The position numbers and the translations under genes were made by a program. Positions 19,477-28,213 of a stretch of DNA of 64,000 nucleotides are shown in pieces (the first letter of the stretch is position 1; every line of letters begins with the position of its first letter). The DNA comes from Paludibacteraceae bacterium (GTDB lineage Bacteria > Bacteroidota > Bacteroidia > Bacteroidales > Paludibacteraceae), in contig JAFSTO010000068.1 of the NCBI GenBank assembly GCA_017450435.1, positions 1-64,000 of the forward strand, written 5' to 3'. A model generated the notes under the pieces. That model saw only the letters and a program-made list of their open reading frames with translations. It was not told the DNA's origin and did no database searches.

Positions 19477-20124
19477 TTAGACTTCTCTTCCAATGCCTTC
19501 CGTCGTCTCGAATGGGAAGAGACCAAAGAGTTCGGCATCTATACGGTCGGTGATATAACGGAACCCTTCAGGGTTGTCAAGAAACTCCACTTTGTCCTTG
19601 TCTATTATAAGCAGTTTTCCCTTGTAGTCAGATATCCAGCGCTCATACTTGTCGTTCAAACCCTGCAGATAGTCAATTCGCATCGTTGACTCATACGCAC
19701 GACCGCGTTTTTGTATCTGAGCTATAAGATTGGGTATCGACGAACGCAAATAGATAAGCAGGTCAGGATAACGCACAAGCGACATCATCAAGTCGAACAA
19801 ATCGGTGTAGTTCTGAAAATCACGGTCGGACATATACCCCTGCTCATACAGATTAGGAGCGAAGATACGCGCATCCTCGTAGATGGTGCGGTCTTGAATG
19901 ATAGTCTCTTTTTCCTTCGAGATAGCAACAACATCCTTGAAGCGCTTGTTCAAGAAATATATCTGAAGATTAAACGACCAACGACTCATATCCGCATAGA
20001 AATCCTCCAAGTACGGGTTATATTCCACCGACTCGAACTTAGGCGTCCAGCCGTAATGTTTGGCAAGCATATTGGTAAGAGTGGTCTTACCTGCCCCGAT
20101 GTTTCCTGCTACTGCTATATGCAT
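19477..20124 (-). CDS. Deoxynucleoside kinase (copy 1)
   Basis: 215 aa. It phosphorylates deoxynucleosides for the salvage of DNA precursors. The Walker A GNIGAGKT lies at residues 7-14, the DRTIYED (DRS-type) substrate motif around 84-90, and the lid with arginines at about 150-160 (IQKRGRAYE). It belongs to the dCK/dGK/TK2-like family. The start MHIAVAGNIGAGKTT is the family N-terminus. It follows its paralogue (about 20173-20790) after 48 nt and was probably born by tandem duplication. Which nucleosides it prefers cannot be read from the sequence. Confidence 0.9.
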   Translation of the reverse strand: MHIAVAGNIGAGKTTLTNMLAKHYGWTPKFESVEYNPYLEDFYADMSRWSFNLQIYFLNKRFKDVVAISKEKETIIQDRTIYEDARIFAPNLYEQGYMSDRDFQNYTDLFDLMMSLVRYPDLLIYLRSSIPNLIAQIQKRGRAYESTMRIDYLQGLNDKYERWISDYKGKLLIIDKDKVEFLDNPEGFRYITDRIDAELFGLFPFETTEGIGREV

Positions 20125-20131
20125 GACTTTA

Positions 20132-20168
20132 TAGTTATGAGTGATAAATTTATTAGTTATGAGTGATA
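20132..20168 (+). repeat. 15-nt direct repeat between the two kinase genes
   Basis: TAGTTATGAGTGATA occurs at 20132-20146 and again at 20154-20168, filling most of the 48-nt gap between the paralogous kinases. Confidence 0.85.
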
Positions 20169-20172
20169 TGTC

Positions 20173-20790
20173 TCAACTGAACAATCCGAAGAGTTGCGCA
20201 TCAATCCTGTTCACTATCGAGCCGAAGTCCTCCGGCACATGCTCGAAATCCATCTTGTCTGACTCGACTACCAACACTTTGCCCTTATACCTGTTGAAGA
20301 TAAAATTATCGTACCGCTCATTCAACCCCTTTAGGTAATCAAGTTGTATCTGCTGCTCATAGTCCCGTCCGCGTTTCTGTATCTGTCTGACCAACTCCGG
20401 CACTGATTTTCTCAGGTATATCATCAGGTCCGGCATTTTGGTCACCAGCGTCATCAGTTCGAACAGCTCCATGTAGTTCCGATAATCAGTCTCCGACATG
20501 TTACCCTGCATGTAATTGTTCTCTGCAAACACGTACACTCCTTCGAAGATTGAGCGATCCTGAATAATAGTGTGGTCGGACTTGGCTATTGCCAGCACAT
20601 CGCGAAAACGCTCTTTAAGAAAATACACCTCCAAGGCAAACGACCACCGTCGAATGTCATTGTAGTAATCTTCCAAATAAGGATTAACCATCACCGGCTC
20701 AAACCGAGCTTCCCAGCCGTAGTGCTTAGCAAGCATACGGGTAAGAGTGGTCTTTCCTGCTCCTATGTTTCCGGCTATCGCAATATGCAT
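20173..20790 (-). CDS. Deoxynucleoside kinase (copy 2)
   Basis: 205 aa from the ATG at 20790 (MHIAIAGNIGAGKTTLTRML). The frame is open 57 codons further upstream, but that part crosses a terminator hairpin and has no family likeness. Walker A is at 7-14, the substrate motif QDRSIFEGVYVF has the canonical DRS, and the lid is IQKRGRDYEQQ. It is clearly homologous to copy 1 along its whole length (RWSF..., IYLR.S.P.L...IQKRGR.YE, the IDAELFGLF/IDAQLFGLF ending). The pair plausibly forms enzymes with complementary specificities, as known for paired Bacteroidota and lactobacillar kinases (family knowledge). Confidence 0.9.
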   Translation of the reverse strand: MHIAIAGNIGAGKTTLTRMLAKHYGWEARFEPVMVNPYLEDYYNDIRRWSFALEVYFLKERFRDVLAIAKSDHTIIQDRSIFEGVYVFAENNYMQGNMSETDYRNYMELFELMTLVTKMPDLMIYLRKSVPELVRQIQKRGRDYEQQIQLDYLKGLNERYDNFIFNRYKGKVLVVESDKMDFEHVPEDFGSIVNRIDAQLFGLFS

Positions 20791-20821
20791 ATAACAATCT
20801 CTCGCGTCACAAAACATATAT

Positions 20822-20858
20822 AAAAAAGCCGATGTTATATTTCTTATGTAACACCGGC
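20822..20858 (-). terminator. Intrinsic terminator of the beta-helix operon
   Basis: Minus strand: stem GCCGGTGTTA/TAACATCGGC with one mismatch and an 11-nt loop, followed by TTTTTT. It ends the unit 27900-20868. Confidence 0.75.
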
Positions 20859-20867
20859 TGTACACAA

Positions 20868-21353
20868 TTATTCCTCTACGGCTTCCTCTGCCTCGTCCTC
20901 TTTTCTCAGACGACGCAATGTATAAACCGAATACGCCATTGCTGCCAAAACGAGCAGCCACAGGCCTTCGCCTATAGGCAACACATCACCGGGCTGTTCG
21001 GTATGTTCCTTACCGTCGCCAGCATCGCCTTCCTCATCGTCATCGCCTAAACGGCGCTTGGTGCGTGAGCCGACAGTGCTATGCTCGTCATAGGTGGTAC
21101 GATACATATTCTGCACCTCAGCATCCACCGCACGCTGAGTAGCAACATGCATATCCAACTGACCATTGATGGCAGAATTGTTATAAGGCGAGGTGCTGTT
21201 CATTCCTTCGTAAGTTGGCATCTCAGAAGCATCAAGCACAGGAGTGGACGACATAGGTACCTGTAACTCCCTACTCATCTGGGCATGCATATAGGATGGC
21301 ATACCAAGGAGAACAAGTGTAAGAAAAGTAAGTGCAAATTTTATTGTTTTCAT
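20868..21353 (-). CDS. Small exported protein with a C-terminal membrane anchor
   Basis: 161 aa. An N-terminal signal peptide (MKTIKFALTFLTLVLLGMPS, cleavage near AQ) is followed by a polar, Met/Ser-rich middle and an acidic patch (GDDDEEGDAGDG). Then comes a C-terminal segment PIGEGLWLLVLAAMAYSVYT with RRLRKEDEAEEAVEE behind it. The order proline-glycine motif, hydrophobic helix, basic cluster looks like a membrane-anchoring or sorting signal. The gene starts 19 nt after the stop of the giant beta-helix gene and before the operon terminator, so it is almost certainly cotranscribed and may be its partner. I do not know a function for this family. Confidence 0.75.
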   Translation of the reverse strand: MKTIKFALTFLTLVLLGMPSYMHAQMSRELQVPMSSTPVLDASEMPTYEGMNSTSPYNNSAINGQLDMHVATQRAVDAEVQNMYRTTYDEHSTVGSRTKRRLGDDDEEGDAGDGKEHTEQPGDVLPIGEGLWLLVLAAMAYSVYTLRRLRKEDEAEEAVEE

Positions 21354-21372
21354 TTCGTCGGTCTCCTATATT

Positions 21373-24300
21373 TTATTTGTTAAGTATCATTTTTATTGCA
21401 TCATTTTGCGTTGCTGTCTTGACTGAGAGGATATACACTCCGGTTGCCGGCATGTTCAGAGCCGCTCCGTTCTCCACATCATTCTCTGCCATCACCAGTC
21501 TGCCCGTCACGTCGTACATCTTCACGCTTGCATTACCGTCAAGGCCACACAATATGATAGTGTTGCCGGCGGCAGCTACGCGAATACCTGAATCTGTTAC
21601 TACCGAAGCAGTCTGCTCAACATCCGTTGCCGCGTTACCGCTCTGAGGCATACGCATCTGCAACGAGAAACGACCTTCTTCCGTAGCGGCAGCGTTAACA
21701 GTAAAGTGGTAAGCCTGCTGCATCAGGTCGGTATATGTGCCGGTCAACGCATCATAAAGCACAACAGCCTCAATATACTCAGGCTTTTCCGTCAGAGCGA
21801 TAATATGCTCACCTGCCTCTGCATAACGTGTACCAAGACGCACAGGCTCTGCCAACTCGCTTGCCGGAATACCGCTCAACGCCATCTTTCCTACAGAAGA
21901 GAACGAGTACAACTGCGGACGAACAGCCGAGTCGGTAAGCAGTTTCTCAAGGTCGTAACCAATGTCGTAACCGGCGGTCAGAGCGCTGTTGATATGCAGG
22001 ATGGTGTTGTCGGCGAAGAGGTTCTCCTCTGCCGGAGCCTGCTCTACCTCCACCATCTCGGTCACTGTCTCTCCGTCTTCCGTCTCATACTCCACCTCTT
22101 CGTACAACGTCTCCACCTCGTCTGCCTCCACTATGGTGTCACGTGCTAAGGTGAGCTTGACCATCGTGCTCACGTAGTCGGTAGCAGTGCGGTCGTGTGC
22201 CGGCGCTGCTAACACCGTAGGCACGGCAGCCACAACACCTAACGTTGCCGGACCGGCCTCTTTTGCCTGGATGAAGAAACCGGTGAAAGGCGGCAGCTTG
22301 ACAGCTGACGAGAGGTTCTGCTCCCAAGACTTAGTCGAGGTGTTATACACTGACACGGGATAGTCATCTACATCAGAGTGAGAGAACACTTTGCCCGAAC
22401 CGGCAGCTTTCTCCGAGAACGACGGCAGACCTACCATGTTCCAGCCATAGTGAATATCCCATGTCTTTTCATCATAGTTATAATACGAGAGGTTAACTGT
22501 TGCGTTATTTGCTGCTGCGTATTCTATCCTATCAATAGCAACAGGGAAGAGGAACTCACGATACTTAGCAGTATTCGTTCCTAACTCGAAGGCGGTGTTT
22601 GCGGGTATAGTGCCGCTTGTCTGGCGCACCCATGTACGATCGCTCAGGTTAGCTATAGTGCGGTAAGCCCCTTTGTACAAGGCTTCGCCCGACTCCCCTG
22701 CTGCCATAGCCTGCGCATCGTTTTGGAACGTATGTGCACGCTCCTCACCACTGTAGGTAAACAGAGCTATCTGCGATGCAGAAGGCGCAGAGCCGTTCTG
22801 CAATCTGATGGAACTGAAATCAATATCGTAAGGCAACGACATGATATAGTAATTTGACTTGTCGTTCATACGTTTGCTGTAGGTTAGCGAACGACCACGA
22901 AGAGTCAGTTTCTGACCGCTGCTCACCTTCACCTGACCGGTAGTGTTGCGATAAGACATTATCTTCAGCGAGTTAGCAGACATATCTTTCGATACGGAAA
23001 GAATACCCTCAGGACCAACCGTCACGTCACGAACTATTGAGCCGGCGTTGATAGTTGCCGTTCCGCTAACCACATATAGGTCAAGCTCAGAATCGGATAT
23101 ACTGAACGACTCACTCTTCGTAACGATACGCGGCACATCGAAATACTTGCGTAAAACAACGTAAACATCACTCGCAGGGTCTTTAGAAGCATCACAAATC
23201 TCTACATAAAGCTGATCGGCACCCATACCTGACGAGTGAGCCAACGTGATGGTATTGTCGCCGTTATTGATTACTTGCCCATTAGCAATAGTCTTATCCG
23301 TGCTGCCACCATTGAGGTGAACAATGAGGTCACTCCATTGGTCTATCTCCACATCGGTCATTAACATCGTCACGGTGCCTGCGCCCCATGAAGTGATAAC
23401 AGGTACACCCTTGCTCGTCTTCTCCGCTGCTTTAACAACGTCAACCGTCAGTTTATAGATAGAGTCGCAACCCGTCGATGTAGTGAACTCACCGGTGATG
23501 TTATTAGTTGAAGGCATGTCGAAGTAATACACGCTGCCTGATGTCCAATATATACCATTCGGACTATATACAGTACCATTGATAGTAACAGTGCCGCAGT
23601 CAATCTCATACACCGGATTAACAGTAATATCTACAGTCACAAGCGAGTCGGTCACGCCGTCAACAGCCTTGACTGTAGTGGAATAGGTTGTCTCAAATGA
23701 CGGAACATACGTCTGTTTAGCCTTCTTTGCCTCTGCCACTTTCTCGGGAATGCCGGAATTGACATCAGCCGCAGTCTCATCTATGGTAAATGATTTTAAT
23801 ACTGTGCCGGGGTCTCCCGCGCGTATAATATTATAGGTGTATGGTTGCTCCGAAGAGCATATTGTCAGTTCCTCCTTCAGTGCCTCAAACGATGCGGTAA
23901 GTGTAATGTCGCACAACATATCTACATCGCGAACGGCTGCCGTTACATCGTCATCCCATTGTACAAAGCGGTATCCGGGTTGAGGTATAGCCACTGCTGT
24001 CAGCACGTTGGCTGGCGAAGCGAGTACCACCTCGTAAGGATTAGTAACCTCAACACCACTTTCTTTAATAACGACAGAACCATAAGTCTCCTGTCCTGCT
24101 TCTATAGCAAGGAAGAGTGTCACCGTGGTTGTAGGGTCGAAATACTCAAACGCACCCATATCATACGCTGTACCCTGCGGGCGGGTGATACCGGTCATGT
24201 CGCTTGACACTGCAGCCACCGACGGATCCATACCGGCTTCCAGCATTGGAGAAAGATTCGTCAAACGGAGGAAGTCATCAGATGACGGGTCGCTGTAGTC

Positions 24301-27300
24301 TTTGAAGTTCGGTCCGGAAACATCGTCATTGTCTGCATTCAAGTTTTCAATATTGCCATCAAGGTCCCAAGAGAAACCGCCAGGTATAGCCGTAGTTGAA
24401 GCGTTGTTCTTAACCGGCAGATCGGCTATCGTCTTACCATAGAACGGACGAGAATAAGTGGTGTTCCAAACAATGTTGTTTGCCACTAACGACGATGCCG
24501 AACCTGCATTGAGGTATATACCGCCGGTGCTGTTGACTATAGTGTTATTAAGAATCTTGTTTGCACCTACATATAGTGAGTAGTTGCCGTTCAGGTTATT
24601 ATAGAACAACGAGTTATATATATTAAGCACTGCTGCCGTGCCATACACAGCCACACCATCGCGAGTCGTATCCTCTGCCTTGAACTCATTTCCTGAGAAC
24701 ACACACTTGTCTATTGTCACCGAGGCGTCAGCATGTGCGGCATAGTCAACACCTGCGCCACGGTTAGTACCTGTTCCGTCTGCCACATTACCGGCTTTGA
24801 GCACGTTGTCGCTTACAGTACAGCCTGTGAGCGTCATCACGTTGTCTGCATAACGCGGGTAGAGGTACGCACCGCCGCCAAGAGCCGTCGGAGTGCCGAG
24901 AGAGGTGGCGTGAGAAGGAACAAAAGTGTTGCTGCTGAACTCACAGCCGGTGAACGTTTGCGTGAGCAGCGTTGCTGTCGTAACGGCATACAAGCCGACA
25001 CCGCTTACCGCCTTGGCATCGGTAACGTTGTTGTCACTGAAACGGCAAGCGTTGTAAGTAGCCTCACCGGCTACATAAGCACCGGCACCAACAGCGGCAG
25101 CCGTCTCACCGCCACCCATATTGATAGCGCGAGATGCAATGCTGTTATTAGTGCAAGCAACATTGGTCAGCGTGTGAGTGGCAGCCGTCAGGTATAGACC
25201 TGCACCATGAGCTGTAGAAGAACCCTTAGTGTCATCGTCGCCGCCATCAGTCTGCTCCGTCGTTACAACAAGACTGTTGTAATAGAACGTCATGTCAGAA
25301 AGCGTGGCATTACCCGCAGCTACATACAGACCGGCACCCTTGCCCTCTGCTGTAACGGTAGTAGCGATATCCGGGTCATCAGTAGTCTGCGCTGCGGTGA
25401 TTGTGTTACCTGACATACTGCCGGTAGTTGCTATCACACCACCGGCACGCACGTATGCACCGCCACCGTAACCTTTGGTTGCTATGATGCTGTTGTAGGA
25501 AGCATCACAACCATTCAGTACAGCTGCATTATAGAAATACAGACCGGCGCCATAAGCTGTGGTAGGCGTTGTAACCTCATTGTACGATGCTATAACGTTG
25601 TTAAGCGTTGTGGCTCTGTAGAAATACGCACCTGCGCCTCCCGCGAGAGCCACACCGGTGATGATGTTTCCTTCGCCGTATGCACCGAAGGTAACGTTGT
25701 TGAGAGTAATCTCCGGCACACAATATAGACCTGCACCGTATGCAGCACCGTCAGCAGGTGTCAGACTGTTGTTCTTAAACACAACGTTATCATGGAAATT
25801 CGGTTCTCCGGCGGCTATGTATGCACCACCACCGTAGGTCTTGGAAGAAGAGCCTTGAGCAATATTGCCATTGAACACCGAGTTCTCAATATCCGCCTCA
25901 CCTTTCACCATGTACAAACCGCCACCCATAGCCTGAGTAGCACCGTTAACGACGTTATTGCTCAGCGTTGTGCCACCCTTCATCTCTAAAGTACCGGCCG
26001 CAAGATACACACCGGCGCCGTAAGCGTTAGTGGCAGCATTAGCCCGGTTGCCGTCAATAGTGACGCCGTCCAACACTAACTTATCCTTCGTCACATATAC
26101 ACCGGCGCCATAAGCTGTGGAGAAATTGCCGTTAAGGATATTGCCTGCTATTCTACTGTTTCTTATTGTCAGTCCGTGTGATGCCATCAGCACGCCGGCA
26201 CCATTCAGCGCAACTATAGCGGAGGTCTTAGTGTTACCCGTTATGTTACACCCCTCAATAAGAGGCGTCACAGTGTCACCCATTGCCGTTACTGCACCAA
26301 CGGTATAGACACCTGCAGCACCTGACTTATGTATCTCCTCGTTGCCGGTCACGACGCAGTTACGTAGAATCACGTTTCCCGCAAGATGTACACCGGCTGC
26401 TGTATTTCCCGCCTCGTAGTAACCGCCACTGATAGTAAGACCATCAATAATTGAAGGTGAATCATCAAACTTGTTCGCCGTAGCAACCACTACACGACGC
26501 TCACCGCCACCATCGATAGTAGTAGCATAGTTAAAGTCCCACGGGTCAGAAGATGCCAACACACGTCCTGCCACCAAAGCATCCACTTGGTCGGCTGTCG
26601 TTCCAACGCCACTCAACATCTCGTCGCCATTAAAACCGCCGTACACAGCTACTGCAGCAGGAACGGTAACAACGTAAGTCGTGGCATCACCCGAACCAAG
26701 CGAGTAAGTGCCTTTCTTCACAAACACCACGTTCACCTGGCCATTAGTAGCGTGCATAGCGCCGGCGTGCTTACATGCAAGGTTCAGGTCACCATACGGG
26801 TCTGCCCAACTGGAGGCACGCTCAGGGTGAGAAAGCGAATAGGCAGCAGTGTGTGTACCACCGGGGGCCACGTAGTAGATAACAGGCTCATCCGGAGTGA
26901 ACACACGCAGGTTGTAGCGATAGACGGTATCCGGCAACGGATAATAATCCACTGCGCCAAGCACCTTACTGCTCTGAGCTGTGGAGTATGTCTTATTGTA
27001 TATCTCAGACGCCTTCACCAGAGCCTTTAGTGCCGTAGCGTTCTTCACACCGCGGGTAAAGACTTCCGTACCATCGATATAGGCATCGTCTATAGTCACG
27101 TCTCCGCCTACAGCGATAGTATCATAGATATCTTTATATACCCACTGATGATAATTAGCCGTCAGTTCAAGGTCCGATGCCGGCATTGTCAGTGCACGCG
27201 GGTTCTCAGTGTTGTCGTCTGACCAGCCCGAAAAACGCTCCTTTTTCAGTGCTGTCAGAGCGCCCACAGCTACACGGTCCTGAGCGTAAATCTCAACGCT

Positions 27301-27900
27301 CGAACCAACTATATATCTACCTGCGCCACCCATGGCTGGTTTAGGAGACTCAATGTTCGGACCGCTATAGAGCAGCGTCAGCATCGCCGTGCGCACAATC
27401 TCAAAACGCGCAAGAGTACTATGCGCATTTGCCGTATAGCCGGCATCGGTGGCCGAGGTAACGGTGAAATTGTACGTGGCAGCATCCGACAATGCAGTAA
27501 GACTGCCCGTCACCTTATCGTGCAGGTACAGAGTTTCTGTATTGTCCGCCGGAGCACTCCACGCTACAGTGAGGGTATATTCCTGCTCACTCTCCGCCTC
27601 GGCAGTTGTCTCAACATACATATCCAAACCTGCCACATCCGGAGCACAGATAACACTGTAATCAGTCCCCGAATATTTCACATACAACCCCATGTCAATA
27701 GTTGAAGACAGTGATGATGAATAGGCTGCGCAGTCTGTACCGGAGAATGGGGAATAGGCGTCGTCTATCACTACATTCACCTCTCGTGAACCGCCGCCAC
27801 CGTTCTTTGACTGTATTGTGATGGTCAAATCAGTAGTTGTGGTGGCAAACATGCTCACTGCACATAGTAATCCTACAGCTAATACAATAAACTTTCTCAT
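21373..27900 (-). CDS. Giant T9SS-type secreted beta-helix protein
   Basis: 2,175 aa from the ATG at 27900 (MRKFIVLAVGLLCAVSMFA, signal peptide). Order: an N-terminal beta domain; an InlB/Flg_new-like repeat (about residues 170-260, ...RFSGWSDDNTENPRALTMPA); a long right-handed parallel beta-helix (about 350-1250) with dozens of turns marked YGAGVY/GAGLY and N-rich ladders; a second InlB-type repeat (GYRFVQWDDDVTAAVRD); further beta domains; and a final sorting domain VKMYDVTGRLVMAENDV...GVYILSVKT...KMILNK, the usual T9SS tail. It is probably displayed on the cell surface as an adhesin or glycan-binding protein. No catalytic residues can be named. The T9SS machinery itself is not in the window. 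Confidence 0.85.
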   Translation of the reverse strand: MRKFIVLAVGLLCAVSMFATTTTDLTITIQSKNGGGGSREVNVVIDDAYSPFSGTDCAAYSSSLSSTIDMGLYVKYSGTDYSVICAPDVAGLDMYVETTAEAESEQEYTLTVAWSAPADNTETLYLHDKVTGSLTALSDAATYNFTVTSATDAGYTANAHSTLARFEIVRTAMLTLLYSGPNIESPKPAMGGAGRYIVGSSVEIYAQDRVAVGALTALKKERFSGWSDDNTENPRALTMPASDLELTANYHQWVYKDIYDTIAVGGDVTIDDAYIDGTEVFTRGVKNATALKALVKASEIYNKTYSTAQSSKVLGAVDYYPLPDTVYRYNLRVFTPDEPVIYYVAPGGTHTAAYSLSHPERASSWADPYGDLNLACKHAGAMHATNGQVNVVFVKKGTYSLGSGDATTYVVTVPAAVAVYGGFNGDEMLSGVGTTADQVDALVAGRVLASSDPWDFNYATTIDGGGERRVVVATANKFDDSPSIIDGLTISGGYYEAGNTAAGVHLAGNVILRNCVVTGNEEIHKSGAAGVYTVGAVTAMGDTVTPLIEGCNITGNTKTSAIVALNGAGVLMASHGLTIRNSRIAGNILNGNFSTAYGAGVYVTKDKLVLDGVTIDGNRANAATNAYGAGVYLAAGTLEMKGGTTLSNNVVNGATQAMGGGLYMVKGEADIENSVFNGNIAQGSSSKTYGGGAYIAAGEPNFHDNVVFKNNSLTPADGAAYGAGLYCVPEITLNNVTFGAYGEGNIITGVALAGGAGAYFYRATTLNNVIASYNEVTTPTTAYGAGLYFYNAAVLNGCDASYNSIIATKGYGGGAYVRAGGVIATTGSMSGNTITAAQTTDDPDIATTVTAEGKGAGLYVAAGNATLSDMTFYYNSLVVTTEQTDGGDDDTKGSSTAHGAGLYLTAATHTLTNVACTNNSIASRAINMGGGETAAAVGAGAYVAGEATYNACRFSDNNVTDAKAVSGVGLYAVTTATLLTQTFTGCEFSSNTFVPSHATSLGTPTALGGGAYLYPRYADNVMTLTGCTVSDNVLKAGNVADGTGTNRGAGVDYAAHADASVTIDKCVFSGNEFKAEDTTRDGVAVYGTAAVLNIYNSLFYNNLNGNYSLYVGANKILNNTIVNSTGGIYLNAGSASSLVANNIVWNTTYSRPFYGKTIADLPVKNNASTTAIPGGFSWDLDGNIENLNADNDDVSGPNFKDYSDPSSDDFLRLTNLSPMLEAGMDPSVAAVSSDMTGITRPQGTAYDMGAFEYFDPTTTVTLFLAIEAGQETYGSVVIKESGVEVTNPYEVVLASPANVLTAVAIPQPGYRFVQWDDDVTAAVRDVDMLCDITLTASFEALKEELTICSSEQPYTYNIIRAGDPGTVLKSFTIDETAADVNSGIPEKVAEAKKAKQTYVPSFETTYSTTVKAVDGVTDSLVTVDITVNPVYEIDCGTVTINGTVYSPNGIYWTSGSVYYFDMPSTNNITGEFTTSTGCDSIYKLTVDVVKAAEKTSKGVPVITSWGAGTVTMLMTDVEIDQWSDLIVHLNGGSTDKTIANGQVINNGDNTITLAHSSGMGADQLYVEICDASKDPASDVYVVLRKYFDVPRIVTKSESFSISDSELDLYVVSGTATINAGSIVRDVTVGPEGILSVSKDMSANSLKIMSYRNTTGQVKVSSGQKLTLRGRSLTYSKRMNDKSNYYIMSLPYDIDFSSIRLQNGSAPSASQIALFTYSGEERAHTFQNDAQAMAAGESGEALYKGAYRTIANLSDRTWVRQTSGTIPANTAFELGTNTAKYREFLFPVAIDRIEYAAANNATVNLSYYNYDEKTWDIHYGWNMVGLPSFSEKAAGSGKVFSHSDVDDYPVSVYNTSTKSWEQNLSSAVKLPPFTGFFIQAKEAGPATLGVVAAVPTVLAAPAHDRTATDYVSTMVKLTLARDTIVEADEVETLYEEVEYETEDGETVTEMVEVEQAPAEENLFADNTILHINSALTAGYDIGYDLEKLLTDSAVRPQLYSFSSVGKMALSGIPASELAEPVRLGTRYAEAGEHIIALTEKPEYIEAVVLYDALTGTYTDLMQQAYHFTVNAAATEEGRFSLQMRMPQSGNAATDVEQTASVVTDSGIRVAAAGNTIILCGLDGNASVKMYDVTGRLVMAENDVENGAALNMPATGVYILSVKTATQNDAIKMILNK

Positions 27901-28046
27901 AATTAGCAAGCTTTATTTCGTTTATATTATTCGGTTATTCACACTATACATTTCTCCGATTCATGGCGAATCTTTTTCCCCTTTTTCAACCCTCTTGTCG
28001 CGCACATACGAGCGCCACGCACAGGCACATGCACGCATTTAGCGTG

Positions 28047-28078
28047 CAAAGTTAACCCTTTTTTCCGACATAATCAAG
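28047..28078 (-). promoter_or_regulatory. Promoter of the beta-helix operon
   Basis: Minus strand CTTG (28078-28075), 20-nt spacer, TAACTTTG (28054-28047). Expected start near 28040; leader about 140 nt. Confidence 0.7.
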
Positions 28079-28158
28079 TTTTTATAACAAAATATTTAAA
28101 AAAATAGCATTTTTCTTTCAATTTGCTATATTTTTCTAAGATTAACGATATAAAAACA

Positions 28159-28188
28159 CAAAAAAGACGACCACACGGTCGCCTTTTT
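28159..28188 (-). terminator. Terminator after queA
   Basis: Minus strand GGCGACC-GTGT-GGTCGTC followed by TTTTTTG; the reverse side also has a T-run, so it could work both ways. Confidence 0.75.
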
Positions 28189-28213
28189 GACAATTATTTG
28201 CTACAGCTAATGC

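Larger units (their letters stand above)
27901..28213. other. Intergenic region upstream of the beta-helix gene
   Basis: 313 bp holding the beta-helix promoter (28047-28078, minus) with a leader of about 140 nt, and the terminator of the queA unit (28159-28188). No protein gene is seen. Confidence 0.7.
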
